Assembly: GCA_021464415.1 (NCBI GenBank)
Contig: CM038468.1
Coordinates: forward strand, 62,265,220 to 62,329,219
From: Lonicera japonica
Taxonomy: Eukaryota > Streptophyta > Magnoliopsida > Dipsacales > Caprifoliaceae
DNA length: 64,000 nucleotides
Reading direction: 5' to 3'
Below, in pieces: positions 1-11,713 of the stretch. Under the pieces are notes generated by a model. That model searched no databases. It had not been told where the DNA came from and saw only the letters and a program-made list of their open reading frames with translations. The stretch's first letter is position 1. The number at the start of each line of letters is the position of its first letter. The position numbers and the translations under genes were made by a program.

Positions 1-525
1 GGCCTTTGCGAACAGCTTGATGCATTATCTCCCTTCAACCTTTTGAGCGAAATGCGGCAAAAGGAAGGAAAATCCATGGACCGACCCCATCATCTCCACC
101 CCGTAGGAACTACGAGATCGCCCCAAGGACGCCTTCGGCATCCAAGGGTCACGGACCGACCATAAAACCCTGTTCAATAAGTGGAACGCATTAGCTGTCC
201 GCTCTCAAGTTGGGCAGTAAGGATCGGAGAAGGGCAATCACTCATTCTTCAAACCAGCGTTCTTAATACCAAAGAGTCAGTAGAAATGGGGGAAAGCTCT
301 CCGTTCCTGGTTCTCCTATAGCGGGATCCTCCAAAACCACAAGAATCCTTAGTTAGAGTGGGATTCCAACTTAGCACCTTTTGAGTGAGATTTTGAGAAG
401 GGTTGCTCTTTGGAGAGCATAGTATGATGAAAGTTGTAAGCTGTGTTCAGGGGGGAGTTATTGTCTATCGTTGGCCTCTATGGTATAATTAGTCGGGGGG
501 CCTGAGAGGCGGTGGTTTACCCTGC
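1..525 (+). other. 3' part of plastid trnA-UGC group II intron (NUPT)
   Basis: Recognised from the well conserved intron body, running from the AACAGCTTGATGCA segment to the domain V/VI region just before the trnA 3' exon. The 5' exon and the 5' part of the intron are outside the window. As part of a nuclear insert it should not be functional. Confidence 0.8.
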
Positions 526-560
526 GGCGGATGTCAGCGGTTCGAGTCCGCTTATCTCCA
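526..560 (+). pseudogene. 3' exon of plastid trnA-UGC (nuclear copy)
   Basis: The 35 bases from GGCGGATG to TATCTCCA form the 3' half of the anticodon stem, the T-arm with the TTCGAGTCC loop, and the 3' acceptor strand of plastid tRNA-Ala(UGC). The 5' exon, from which it must be spliced, is not in the window. The 3' exon itself looks unchanged, but a lone half-tRNA in nuclear DNA gives no functional tRNA. Confidence 0.8.
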
Positions 561-716
561 ACTCGTGAACTTAGCCGATACAAAACTATATGATAGCACC
601 CAATTTTTTTGATTCGGCAGTTCGATCTATGATTTCTCATTCATGGACGTTGATAAGATCCATCCATTTAGCAGTACCTTAGGATGGCAAGCATAGCCTT
701 AAAGTGAAGGGCGAGG

Positions 717-1117
717 TTCAAACGAGGAAAGGCTTACGGTGGATACCTAGGCACCCAGAGACGAGGAAGGGCGTAGTAAGCGACAAAATGCTTCGGGGAG
801 TTAAAAATAAGCATAGATCCGGAGATTCCCGAATAGGTTAACCTTTCAAACTGCTGCTGAATCCATGGGAAGCCAAGAGACAACCTGGCGAACTGAAACA
901 TCTTAGTAGCCAGAGGAAACGAAAGCAAAAGCGATTCCCGTAGTAGCAGCGAGCGAAATAGGAGCAGCCTAAACCGCAAAAACGGGGTTGTAAGAGAGCA
1001 ATACAAGCGTCGTGCTGCTAGGCGAAGTGGTGGAGTGCTGCACCCTAGATGGCAAAAGTCCAGTAGCCGAAAGCATCACTAGCTTACGCTCTGACCCAAG
1101 TAGCATGGGGCGCGTGG
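717..1117 (+). rRNA. rrn23: Partial plastid 23S rRNA gene, 5' ~400 nt (nuclear copy, non-functional)
   Basis: Starts with TTCAAACGAGGAAAGGC, the conserved 5' end of plastid 23S rRNA, and continues through the first domain until the sequence breaks at ~1117. Only about one seventh of the gene is present. It carries several transitions relative to the plastid consensus. It is a fragment inside the NUPT, not an expressed rRNA. Confidence 0.85.
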
Positions 1118-1806
1118 TCGTGGTGGTGTGGAGGTTAAAACGTAGATTGGTGTGATCATGGTAGCATAGTTATGTATTTGTGTGAGTGAGACAAAGATAG
1201 GCGAGTGAAAGAGATGGGAATAGAAAAGCATGCAAGCAACTGTGTGATAGTGATAATGAGATCGTAGAAACACGGGTTTGCTTTGTTTAATTTATGAAAT
1301 TTAGAAGTTTTCAAATAGCTCATATAGTTTTGTCCCTTACAGTTACATGAAGTTTATTTTTCTACACATAAGCCTTTATATATATATACACATTTCAAAA
1401 AATATCCAATTTATAGTAAAAAAAATTCAAAACTAATGAGGAGGCGCCTGCCCCCTACCCCTTAGTAGCTTCGCCTCTGCAAGGAGTGCAAAAGTAAGTT
1501 GATGTTTATATATATAATTTAGTAAATAGTATATGTTTTAATTTATTTTTTTAAATGAATATATTTTTTGTCAAGTTTAATTTCATGTAACCGTATTTTT
1601 AGATATATCAAGTTCAAATTTGGTAAAACCGAAACCTTGACTATTGTGTCCTTATAAATAACATTAATCCCGTCATGATCCATTTATATATATATATATC
1701 CATTAGAACCTATTGGATCATTAAAATTCATAAATTAATGATCACATATAGAATATGCGTATGTCAAGAGAATAGTTGCTTAAGTTTAAATTCATATGTT
1801 TACATT
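1118..1806. other. Intergenic DNA with dispersed repeats
   Basis: No gene seen. About 1320-1500 is related to 41860-42010 in this window (the same order of CCCTTACA, TTTTTATACACATAAG-like and GCCCCC-like blocks), so it is a dispersed repeat. About 1520-1806 is clearly related to 6840-7140, which ties this stretch to the Helitron-like repeats further right. Confidence 0.5.
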
Positions 1807-2575
1807 TAGGGTGTGTTTGTCGCTTGGGATTAGAGGTATGATTGTATTAATTAATCATATCCGGTCTTTGTTAACAAAAAGGTTAGGATAAGCAAATTAT
1901 ATCTTATATTTGGTGCAAGAGTGGATATGATATCTTTATTATATTCCGCGTTTAGTACAACACGATACGTGATTGGATTCATGATTAATTATCCTTTTAT
2001 CACATTATAATCGGATAAAACTATACCACGCTTATAAATGGTATTATTTTATTCTGTATTTGCCGGATAACAAAACGAATATAAAAATAGATTTTTAATT
2101 AATTTATTCCGATCTTTTTCTTTACGCCTTTAGATATGAAAATTTTTGATCACCCAAAATCAAAGTAACTCTACTAACAAAATTCACTTATCGTATAATA
2201 TGGTATTTTAATTTTTCTTTTATTAAATGAAGGAATTTATAAGAATTTTTCATTTTATAAGAAAAATAAAATTTACATCATAATCTGAAATATACTTAAT
2301 GCCTAATTCGTAAATATTGTATGTAATATAGAACTTTTCTCTTGGAATAGATTTTTATGAAACTTATTTATAAATAGGTTAATCGCATTAGCAAAAAAAA
2401 ATTTGTAGACAACAATTAATATTGCATGTCTTTTTTAAAACAGAAGCAAGTTATGTTATATAATATATAGACTTATGATATAGGATTCCATCAACTGCAA
2501 AGTTTATTAAGTCTTTATCCAACTAATCTTTACATGTTCGATCTCGCTTAGTTCTTATCCAACACGCCAAACGCA
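1807..2575. mobile_element. Non-autonomous DNA element (MITE-like), ~770 bp
   Basis: The left edge reads AGGGTGTGTTTG and the right edge CAAACGCACCCT, a 12-bp imperfect terminal inverted repeat. The DNA left of it continues a repeat that is uninterrupted at 6840-7140 elsewhere in the window, which supports insertion at this point. There is no coding capacity and I could not define a convincing target-site duplication. Confidence 0.5.
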
Positions 2576-4182
2576 CCCTCGTATCAATATGATACTTAAA
2601 AATGAGAATTAGTTTCCAGAGAAAATAAACTTTTATTAATATATTTTGAAAAAATAATAAATATAATATTATATATGCCTTTATCACCAACCATTAACTT
2701 ATTTATTATTTATTTTTTTTATCCTTTTCTCACAATTAATTATATTTTCCTTCAAATAAAATGAAATTGCAAATATCATTACTTAAATGTATATATAGGA
2801 CATGATGTCCTTTTTCTTTGTCTTTTAGAAAGAAAGAGGTGTTAAAAATTAAAATTCATACATTTAGAAAATTAATTTCTACCATTTATAATAAGAAAAA
2901 TATAAATATTTTTGAGAAAGTATAAATAATTTTGAACAATTGAAACTTTCATTGAATTTAACATAAATAAATGTTAAAAAATTAAAAAATATTTGATATT
3001 GATTGTAAAAATAACTCATACATACCTAATAATCAAATAAAGGTACGGAAAAATATAATTAAAGAAGTCATTTCAGTAACAAAATCAAAACTGGATTCTA
3101 ATTTTAATTTAAGTTATTCATTTTTGAATTTACTAATTTTGGTATGATTCAGTCATGAGAATTTTAATGTAAGAGAATTTCTGGCAAGTGAACATTTTTT
3201 GTACATGAAATTAAATTTATATTAATATTGTTATTTTGAATAAACTTATGCAATTTGAAAAATAATTATTAAACTGATGTCAGAATTTTATTTTTTTTAA
3301 TAAGAAGATTAGTATAAAAAATTGTGAAATTTAATAATCAATGTGTGTATATCACGTAAAATTAATAATCAATTAGATTTCGATAAAATTAAAAATATAC
3401 ACAGATCGTTATACACATCCATTTTAAAATTAAGGCAATGATTGAACATCAAAAATCTAAACAGCACATACCCATTTTTTTAGCTATACTTCCAGTAGTC
3501 TAAATTACGTAAAAATATTATACATATCCATTACATAAAATTATATACAATTTATTATGATAAAATTATAATAATCAATTACAGTACGTATAGATTATTC
3601 TAATTTTTTATTATTGCTACATATAATGTTTGCCACATTTTAATAATGCTATATATATACAGATTGTACAAATACCTATTTTATAATCATTATACAATAT
3701 TACATTGAATATTGTTTAATAAACGTCAATAGAGAAAAAAAAAAAAAGAAGTTATTAGAAAAAGGTTTTTACATGTTACGTAAATAAATTATACTTATAT
3801 GGGGAAATAGAAACGAAGCGCAAATGGAGAGATCTAAAACTACATATTAAGAGATAAATACATGTTAAAATTCATAAGGAGATTAAATACATGTTTAATA
3901 AATACTAATTAAGAGATAAATACATGTTTAATAAATACTTGTTTGTTTTTATCACCATTGAAATTAGTTAGGAGATAAATTAATTAAGAGATAAATATGA
4001 GCCGTCGGATTAAAACATAAAGGCTGAAATTAAATCTGAGTCACCAGTTGGAAAGATAAGTAAAGGTTATATATGAGCCGTCAGATTAAAACATAAATAC
4101 TCAAATTAAATCTGAGCCACCAGTTGAGAACATAAACATAAAGAATCCTAGTATAATAGGACTGGCCTGATTTATTAATAGA
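2576..4182 (-). mobile_element. Helitron-like repeat, diverged copy A
   Basis: AT-rich, no coding capacity. About 2600-2830 is related to 7985-8170, and 2825-3045 to 4335-4560 and 8275-8485. The right end (4000-4182) holds two copies of a ~110-bp module (CCGTCGGATTAAAACATAAA then CTGAGTCACCAGTTG) and ends, read on the minus strand, with TCTATTAATAAATCAGG, the 5' terminus proposed for this family. Confidence 0.4.
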
Positions 4183-6227
4183 TTTTCTTCGTCAAACAAA
4201 TTGATATCGTAAATATAACTACTTTAATCCATAGAGATAAACAAATTGATATCATAAATTCGCGAGCTCTAAATTTTTTAATGATTAAAAATGAAGTTGT
4301 TAATTTATATATGATATGATTCCCTTTGTATTTGTTTTTTAGAAATAAAGTGGTGTTAAAAATTAAAATTCTTACATTCAAAAAATTAATTTTTACTAGT
4401 TATAGTAAGAAAATATAATTAAATTTAAGAACAAATAAATTATTTCAAGCAATCGAAACTTGCATTGAATTTAATATAACTAAATGTTAAAATATTAATA
4501 AATAATTGATATTGATAGTAAAAACTACTCATACATGCCTAATAACTGAATAATAGTAGGGTACGTAATATTATTAGGTATTTTTGGACATCACTACGGG
4601 GATCGTCAAGGCTCCAAAAAGATGGCTCTCCTTCACCGGATATATGGGTTTATTTGAGTTCAACATGCTATATTTACATGAACCTAAGCTGGATATAACC
4701 CGAATCGTATTTATGTTTAGAATGTATCCATACTTACCAAAATTAAAAAAATAAAAAAATATCAGGCTTTAAGGTCATGGTTAGTCAAAAACTTATTGGG
4801 ATGGAATTTTGTCATCCTAAATCGGAATTGTTATTGCTAAGGTAGTTTTATAACTTTTATTTGTTATTGAACCAAATTTATAGGGTTTTTTTAAGTAAGC
4901 AAATTTATAGTTTATTAATTATGCTTAAGAAAAATAAATTTCTTTAACATAATTCTTTTTGCTTTCACAATAATATTAATCTATTTTTGTGTATATAATT
5001 TGTAAACTTAAAAAAACAAAATCATAAATAAATCATTGTTCCTAGAAAAATGAACTTTAAATATTTTTAAATTAAAATTTATTATATTTTAAAGTTTTAA
5101 AAAAAAAGTTGGAGAGAGAGAGAAAGTTGACGTGACAATGCAAATAAGATATAAATATACACTATTATTACTCGACATATTCTTTTATAGTTAATCAACA
5201 TGTTAAACAATATGGGGATGTTAAAAATATAGAAAAACTATAATTTATAATTAAACAAAATAAGAATATATAGTAGTACTAGAGATGCTATTATATAAAT
5301 AATTTACATGTTAAATAATCTGGGATATATTGGAGATATAAAAAAAATTCTAATTTACAAATAAATTTTTAATGGCTATAAAGATACAATTAAAATTTTC
5401 ATAGGTTTTAAACTATTTAAATATTTAATATAGTTAATTAACTAATACCTATTATCATCATCAATATTACCAACATGCCTTAATAATCCTGAGACGTTGG
5501 ATCGAAAGATAAACATTCACATTAAATTTGAGCCACCAGTTGAGAACATAAACATAAAATGGTCCTACAATATTAGGCCTGAAATGATTATTAATAGATT
5601 ATACGATAATATTTTATTATTATTATTATTATTATTACTACAATGAAGAAAAGAGATAAAATTTTTTGTATTATTTAGTATTACAATTAAAAAATTAGAT
5701 TTCATCTTTTAATTATAATAATAAATTAAATCACTATTTATGTATTTGTTAATAAGACAATCAAGAATTTGAATAAGTTTGAAAGATTGCAATATTTAAT
5801 AATAAATTAATTAAATACACAATTATTGTTATGATTAACGGATAAAGATATAACATAAGAATTTGTAAAGGCCTCAAATACTTCATATCTACTAATAAAA
5901 TAAATATGTAGTCATAATTATCATTGTAATTACCAGTACGCCATCGCAATTCTAAGTCGTCGGATTAAAACATAAAGGTTCAAATTAAATCTGAACCACC
6001 AGTTGGAAACATAAGTTAAGAGAGTCCTTCTATATTAGGGCTGACCTGATTTATTAACAGATAAAATAAATATGTAGTCATAATTATCATTGTAATTACC
6101 AGTACGCTATCGCAATTCTAAGTCGTCGGATTAAAACATAAAGGTTCAAATTAAATCTGAACCACCAGTTGAAAATATAAGTTAAGAGAGTCCTTCTATA
6201 TTAGGACTGACCTGAGTTATTAATAGA
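4183..6227 (-). mobile_element. Helitron-like repeat, copy B with several 5' termini
   Basis: Homologous along most of its length to 8130-9975 (offset ~3.9 kb). On the minus strand it starts at 6227 with TCTATTAATAACTCAGG. Further 5'-like termini occur near 6062 and 5598. The segments ~5897-6061 and ~6062-6226 are near-identical tandem copies of about 165 bp and look like a recent duplication. No 3' hairpin terminus is seen at its left end, so it is probably 3'-truncated. Confidence 0.45.
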
Positions 6228-6257
6228 CTAGTCAATGCCCGTGCCTACGGCACGATT
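6228..6257 (-). other. Helitron 3' terminus: hairpin plus CTAG
   Basis: On the plus strand CTAGTCAATGCC is followed by CGTGCC-TAC-GGCACG, a perfect 6-bp hairpin with a 3-base loop. Read on the minus strand this is hairpin, ten bases, then CTAG, the standard Helitron 3' end. The same architecture is seen at 41396-41424 on the plus strand. Confidence 0.55.
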
Positions 6258-7186
6258 CAATTGTGCCTATATATAATTGGTCACACTATCTAAAATTATA
6301 TTTATTACTATTTTTTAATATCTATAATTACTCGTAATTTTAAATTTTTTTTATCTCATATTAAGAGTTCTTATTCCAATTTTGTTATTTTTCAAAGAAA
6401 TTAATTTTAACATTATCCTAAAAAAGTAATGGTATACTTTTAATTTGAATAAGAGGAATTAAATTTTTCCATGTGGCACTAATTTTAATTTTTAATCTTA
6501 ACCAATTTTAAAAATATAATTGCATGCCTATTATTCAAATAATGGTAGAGTAAATTAAATCTGACTAATTGTACTTCCATTATAATTAGGGATGGGAAAT
6601 GACCTAATTCGACGGGTTTTCGACTAAGCAAACTCTAATATAGGGCGGACTCTTTCTATTTTATTTTATAATTTGAAAAAGTATGGTTCTAAATAGCTTA
6701 AGTTCGAGTTCACATAAATTCTAACCATTTGTCTCAACTCTACAGAAATATAACATTTTTTTCTTTAAAATACCCTTATGATACAATCTAATTACAACTG
6801 GTAATAAATGAAATAGTGAGTTGAGATTTATACTTATAGTATAGTAAACTGGGTAGATTTTTTTATTTTTTTAAATAAATATACTTTTAGTCAAGTTTAG
6901 TTTTAGTCATATTTTTAGATATATCGAATTTAAATTTGGTAAAACCCTAAACTTAACTATTGAACCCTTAAAGTTAATTCCAACATAATCCATTTATATA
7001 TTTTCATTAGTACCTTTTGGATTTTTAAAATTTAGAAATTATTAATTACATATAGAATAAACGTATACCGAGACAATAATCAAGTATATTTAAATTAATA
7101 TATTTACATTTAGATAAATTTAAATTGATATGTTTATATTTAGATCAGCAGAATATTTCAAAATTATAATTAGTTTATAGATAAAA

Positions 7187-7984
7187 TATAACCATCTGGG
7201 TTCTCCCTTAAAATGATTACACTATCGATGTTCTTATTACACTACCGATGTGGGGTATTTTGAGTCGTCACAATCTCTGCCCATTAAATCCCTGACGTTA
7301 TCGTTAGGTCGGGGTCACACACAAAGGCTTGTCATTAGCAGCACAAACCCGACCCACAATATCAACACCTCACGTGATAGTGGTCCTGGGTCCACTCTGA
7401 TACCATATATAACCACCCGGGTTCTTCTCCAAAATAGCTAGCTTAAGTTGTAATTTAGGGTCACTGTTCACACATATATACCAAGGATTTTTCTCTTATA
7501 CTATTAATGTGGAATATTTTTAAGTCGTTACAGTCTTCCCCTGTTAGCTAGCCGCATCTAGCTATTCCAACTCGCCGTCAGCAGCATAAATCCGACCAAC
7601 AATATTAGCACATCACATGGTTGTAGTCCAGGATTTCTCCCAAAATGGCTAGCTCAAATTGTAAGTTCGGTTTATTATATTTACATATATACTAAGGAAC
7701 TTCTCATTACACTACCAATGTGAGATATATGTGAGATATTTTGGGTCGTTACAATTTTCCCTCATTAAATCCCTGGCGTCCTCGTCAGGCCGGGCACATA
7801 CTCGACCAGCAATATCCACACGTCACGTGATAGTGTTCCTGGATCTGCTCTGATACCATATGTAACCATTCGGGTTCTCTATCAAATTAGCTAACCTAAG
7901 TTATAAGTTAGGTTAATTATACCCACATATATACCAAGGAATTTTTCATTATAATATTAATGTGAGATATTTTGGGTCGTTACA
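7187..7984 (-). mobile_element. Tandem array of a TRIM retroelement (4 LTRs, 3 internal parts)
   Basis: On the minus strand each unit has a ~125-bp LTR starting TGTAACGACCCAAAATATC and ending GGTTACA, two spacer bases, the tRNA-Met primer site TGGTATCAGAGC, ~105 bp of internal DNA and a purine-rich GAGGGAAAAT next to the following LTR. LTRs lie at 7861-7984, ~7635-7753 (outer end and primer site deleted), 7408-7532 and 7187-7272 (shortened). Possible duplicated target TAAAA/GAAAA flanks the array. With no protein-coding capacity and such short LTRs this fits TRIMs. The unit period is about 225 bp. Confidence 0.7.
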
Positions 7985-9975
7985 GAAAATAAATTATTAT
8001 TATTTTATTTTAAAAAAATAATAAATATAATGCCTCATATGTTCTAAGTTTTGGATATGCCCTTATCACCTATGATTAATTTTTTTTATTTTTTATTTTT
8101 TATCCTTTCTTATAATTAATTATATTTTCTTTATCAAACAAATTGATGTTGTAAATATCACTACTTTAATCCCGAGTGATAAATAAATAAATTCGGGAGT
8201 TCTAAATTTTTTAATGATTAAAAATGAAGTTGTTAATGTATATATGATATGATGCCCTTTGTATTTGTTTTTTTAAAAATAAAGGGGTGTTAAAAATTAA
8301 AATTCTTACATTCGAAAAATTAATTTTTACTATTTATAATAAGAAAATATAATTAAATTTCAGAACATATAAATAATTGTGAGCAATCGAAATTTACATT
8401 GAATTTAATATAACTAAATGTTAAAATATTAATAAATAATTGATATTGATGGTAAAAACTACTCATACATGCCTAATAATCAAATAATGGTAGGGGACAC
8501 AATATTATTAGGTATTTTTGGACATCACCATGAAAATTGTCAAGGCTCCAAAGAATTGGCTCACATTCACTTGATATATGGGTTTGTTTGAGTTCAACAT
8601 GCTATATTTACATGAACCTAAGCTAGATATAATCCAAATCATATTTATATTTAGAATGTACCCATACTTATCATAATTAAAAAAATAAAAAATATCAGGC
8701 TTTAGGATCATGGTTGGTCAAAAACTTATTGGGATAGATACTTTGTCATCCTAAATCCTGATTGCTATTGCTAAGGTAGTTTTATTTGTTATCGAACCAA
8801 ATTTATAATTTTTTTAAAGTAACCAAATTTATAATTTATTAATTATGCTTAAGGAAGATAAATTTCTTAACATAATTCTTTTTGCTTTCACAATAATATT
8901 AATCTATTTTTGTATATACAGTTTGTAAACTTTAAAAAAAAAAATCATAAAAAAATCAATGTCCCTAGAAAAATGAACTTTAAATATTGTTAAATTAAAA
9001 TTTATTATATTTTGAAGTTTTAAAAAAAAAGTTGGAGATAGAGAAAGTTGACGTGACAGTGCAAATAAAATACAAATATGCACTATTATTACTCAACATA
9101 TTCTTTTATATATAATCTACTTGTTAAATAATATGGAGATGCTAAAAATATAAAAAAACTATAATTTATAATTAAACAAAATAGGAATATATAATAGTAC
9201 TGGAGATGCTATTATATAAATAATTTACATTTTAAATAATCTGGGACATACTGGAGATATAAAAAAAAACTCTAATTTACAAATAAATATTTAATGGCTA
9301 TAGAGATATAATTAGAATTTCATAGGTTTTAAACTATTTAAATCTTTAATATAGTTAATTAACTAAATATATATTATTATCATCAATATTACTAACATGC
9401 CTTAATAATCCTGAGACGTTGGATCGAAAGATAAACATCCACATTAAATTTGAGTCACCAGTTGAAAATATAAACATAAAAGGGTCTTGCTATATTAGGA
9501 CTGACCTGATTATTAATAGATTATATGATAATATTTATTATTATTATTATTACAGTGAAGTAAAGAGATAAAAAAAATTATGTATTATTTAGTATTACAA
9601 TTAAAAAAATAGATCTTAGCTTTCAATTATAATGATAAATTAAATCACCATTTGTGTATTTGTTAGTAAAACAATCAAGAATTTGAGTAAGTTTGAAAGA
9701 TTGCAATATTTAATAATAAATTAATTAAATACACAATTATTGTTATGATTAACGGATAAAGATATAACAGAAGAATTTGTAAAGGCTTCAAATACTTCAT
9801 ATCTATTAATAAAATAAATATGTAGTCATAATTATTATTGTAATTACAAGTACGCCATCACAATTCTAAGTCGCCGGATTAAAACATAAAGGCTCAAATT
9901 AAATCTAAACCACCAGTTGAGAACATAAGTTAGGAGAGTTATAACATATTAGGACTGACCTGATTTATTAATAGA

Positions 9976-10678
9976 TTTATAGTTTATTAATTATGTTTAA
10001 GGAAGATAATTTTCTTTAACATAATTCTTTTTGCTTGTACAATAATATTAATCTATTTTTGTATATACAATTTGTAAACTTTAAAAAACAAAATCATAAA
10101 TAAATCAATGTCCCTAGAAAAATGAACTTTAAATATTGTTAAATTAAAATTTATTATATTTTGAAGTTTAAAAAAAAGTTGAAGAGAGAGAAAGCTGACG
10201 TGATAGTGCAAATAAGATATAAATATGCACTATTATTACTCGACATAGTCTTTTATATATAATTTACATGTTAAATAATATGGGAATGCTAAAAATATAG
10301 AAAAATTATAATTTATAATTAAATAAAATAGGAATATATAATAGTACTGAAAATGTTATTATATAAATAATTTACATGTTAAATAATTTGGGACATATTG
10401 GAGATATAAAAAAAATTCTAATTTACAAATAAATATTTAATGGCTATAGAGATACAATTAGAATTTTCGTAGGTTTTAAACTATTTAATTTTTTAATATA
10501 GTTAATTAACTAAATACTTATTATTATCATCAATATTACCAACATGCCTTAATAATCATGAGACGTTGAATCGAAAGATAAACATCCACATTAAATTTGA
10601 GCCGCCAGTTGAGAACATAAACATAAATGGATCCTGTTATATTAGGACTGACCTAATTATTAATAGATTATATGATAA

Positions 10679-10723
<45 letters not shown>

Positions 10724-11141
10724 TATTATTACAATGAAGTAAAGAGATAAAAAAATATGTATTATTTAGTATTACAATTAGAAAATTAGATCTCAACTTT
10801 CAATTATAATGATAAATTAAATCACTATTTATTTATTTGTTAATAAAACAATCAATAAGTTTGAAAGATTGCAATATTTAATAATAAATTAATTAAAAAC
10901 AATTATTGTTATGGTTAATGGATAAAGATATAACAGAAAAATTTGTAAAGGTTTCAAATACTTCAAATCTACTAATAAAATAAATATGTAGTCATAATTA
11001 TCATTGTAATTACCAGTACGCCATTACAATTCTAAGTTGTCAGATTAAAACATAAATGCTCAAATTAAATCTGAACCACCAGTTGGGAACATAAGTTAAG
11101 AGAGTTCGAGCATATTAGGACTGACCTGATTTATTAATAGA
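9976..11141 (-). mobile_element. Helitron-like repeat, copy D (3'-truncated)
   Basis: Closely related to 8850-9975 with an offset of about 1.14 kb, so the two are in tandem. On the minus strand it starts at 11141 with TCTATTAATAAATCAGG. An additional 5'-like terminus lies near 10668. It runs directly into the 5' terminus of copy C at 9975, without a hairpin/CTAG end of its own. Confidence 0.45.
10681..10731. repeat. (TTA)n microsatellite
   Basis: About 16 TTA/ATT triplets with one interruption. The equivalent positions of the related copies (about 5614-5636 and 9535-9551) carry shorter tracts, so the repeat has expanded in this copy. Confidence 0.85.
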
Positions 11142-11421
11142 TATATTAATAAATTTATTTTGTTAAAAGAAAAAGTAGAGTATAGTTTAAATAAATAAGT
11201 TATTTAATTATTTTACCCAAACAAAATAGAGTTTAAATTTATTTGAAACACTGATACTAATATAAAAATAAAAATTATGGAGTTATATTTTTTTATTTAA
11301 TTTAAATCTTAAAATATTGTATTTAAAATTATAAAAGTCTTTTACAAACCATCTAATTCAACAAAAAATATAACCTGTTTAAAATTAAAAGGCTTATTTG
11401 TCTCTAAAAAAAATAAAAACA
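11142..11421. other. AT-rich intergenic DNA
   Basis: No open reading frame of note, no RNA gene and no recognisable repeat termini. Confidence 0.4.
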
Positions 11422-11713
11422 CTTAGGCTCCGTTTGATTGCAAAGATGGAAAAGGAAAATAAATTTAGTTAGTTTTTGTGAAAAGATAGAAAATAAGGTG
11501 AGAGATGCTACTCATTTTATGAGTATATATTTTCCATCCTTCAATATTTTTTGTGGAAAATTTTTACTCACCACCAAGCAAAGAAAATTTTTTCATGGAA
11601 AAACTTAAAAATCAAGAGGATATCACCTTTATCGCTCAACTTATTTTTCATCTTTTCATCAAAACTAACTCCATTTATTTTCCTTTTCCACTTTGCAATC
11701 AAACGAAGCTAAG
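11422..11713. mobile_element. MITE with ~80-bp terminal inverted repeats
   Basis: The left end CTTAGGCTCCGTTTGATTG mirrors the right end CAATCAAACGAAGCTAAG. Complementarity continues inward for about 80 bases through AAGATGGAAAAGGAAAATAA and its counterpart CTTATTTTCCTTTTCCA-like sequence. The ~290-bp element lacks coding capacity. The outer ends resemble those of common eudicot hAT-type MITEs, but the superfamily is not proven. Confidence 0.7.

Larger units (their letters stand above)
1..1117 (+). other. Nuclear plastid DNA insert (NUPT), trnA-UGC to rrn23
   Basis: The block is collinear with the inverted-repeat rRNA operon of land-plant chloroplasts: 3' part of the trnA-UGC group II intron, trnA 3' exon, trnA-rrn23 spacer and the first ~400 bases of 23S rRNA. 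Similarity stops near 1117, after which the DNA is AT-rich nuclear-type sequence. Compared with the conserved plastid sequence as I remember it, there are scattered changes, many of them G-to-A or C-to-T (for example in the 23S part near 955-1035), plus a 3-base insertion near 688. This is the pattern of an old, methylated nuclear copy. The left end lies outside the window. Confidence 0.9.
6228..9975 (-). mobile_element. Complete Helitron-like element (copy C), ~3.75 kb
   Basis: On the minus strand it starts at 9975 with TCTATTAATAAATCAGG, preceded by A. It ends at 6228 with CTAG, preceded ten bases upstream by a hairpin with arms CGTGCC/GGCACG and loop GTA. A TC start, a 3' hairpin followed by CTAG, and no terminal inverted repeats are the hallmarks of Helitrons. 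No Rep/helicase gene is present, so it is non-autonomous. It contains the tandem TRIM array 7187-7984. Its 3' CTAG directly abuts the 5' TC of copy B. Confidence 0.5.

Noticed and set aside
734..1273. Open reading frames on the minus strand inside and just after the plastid 23S fragment
   Set aside because: They lie antisense to rRNA or in low-complexity flank, resemble no family, and rRNA genes often give such chance frames.
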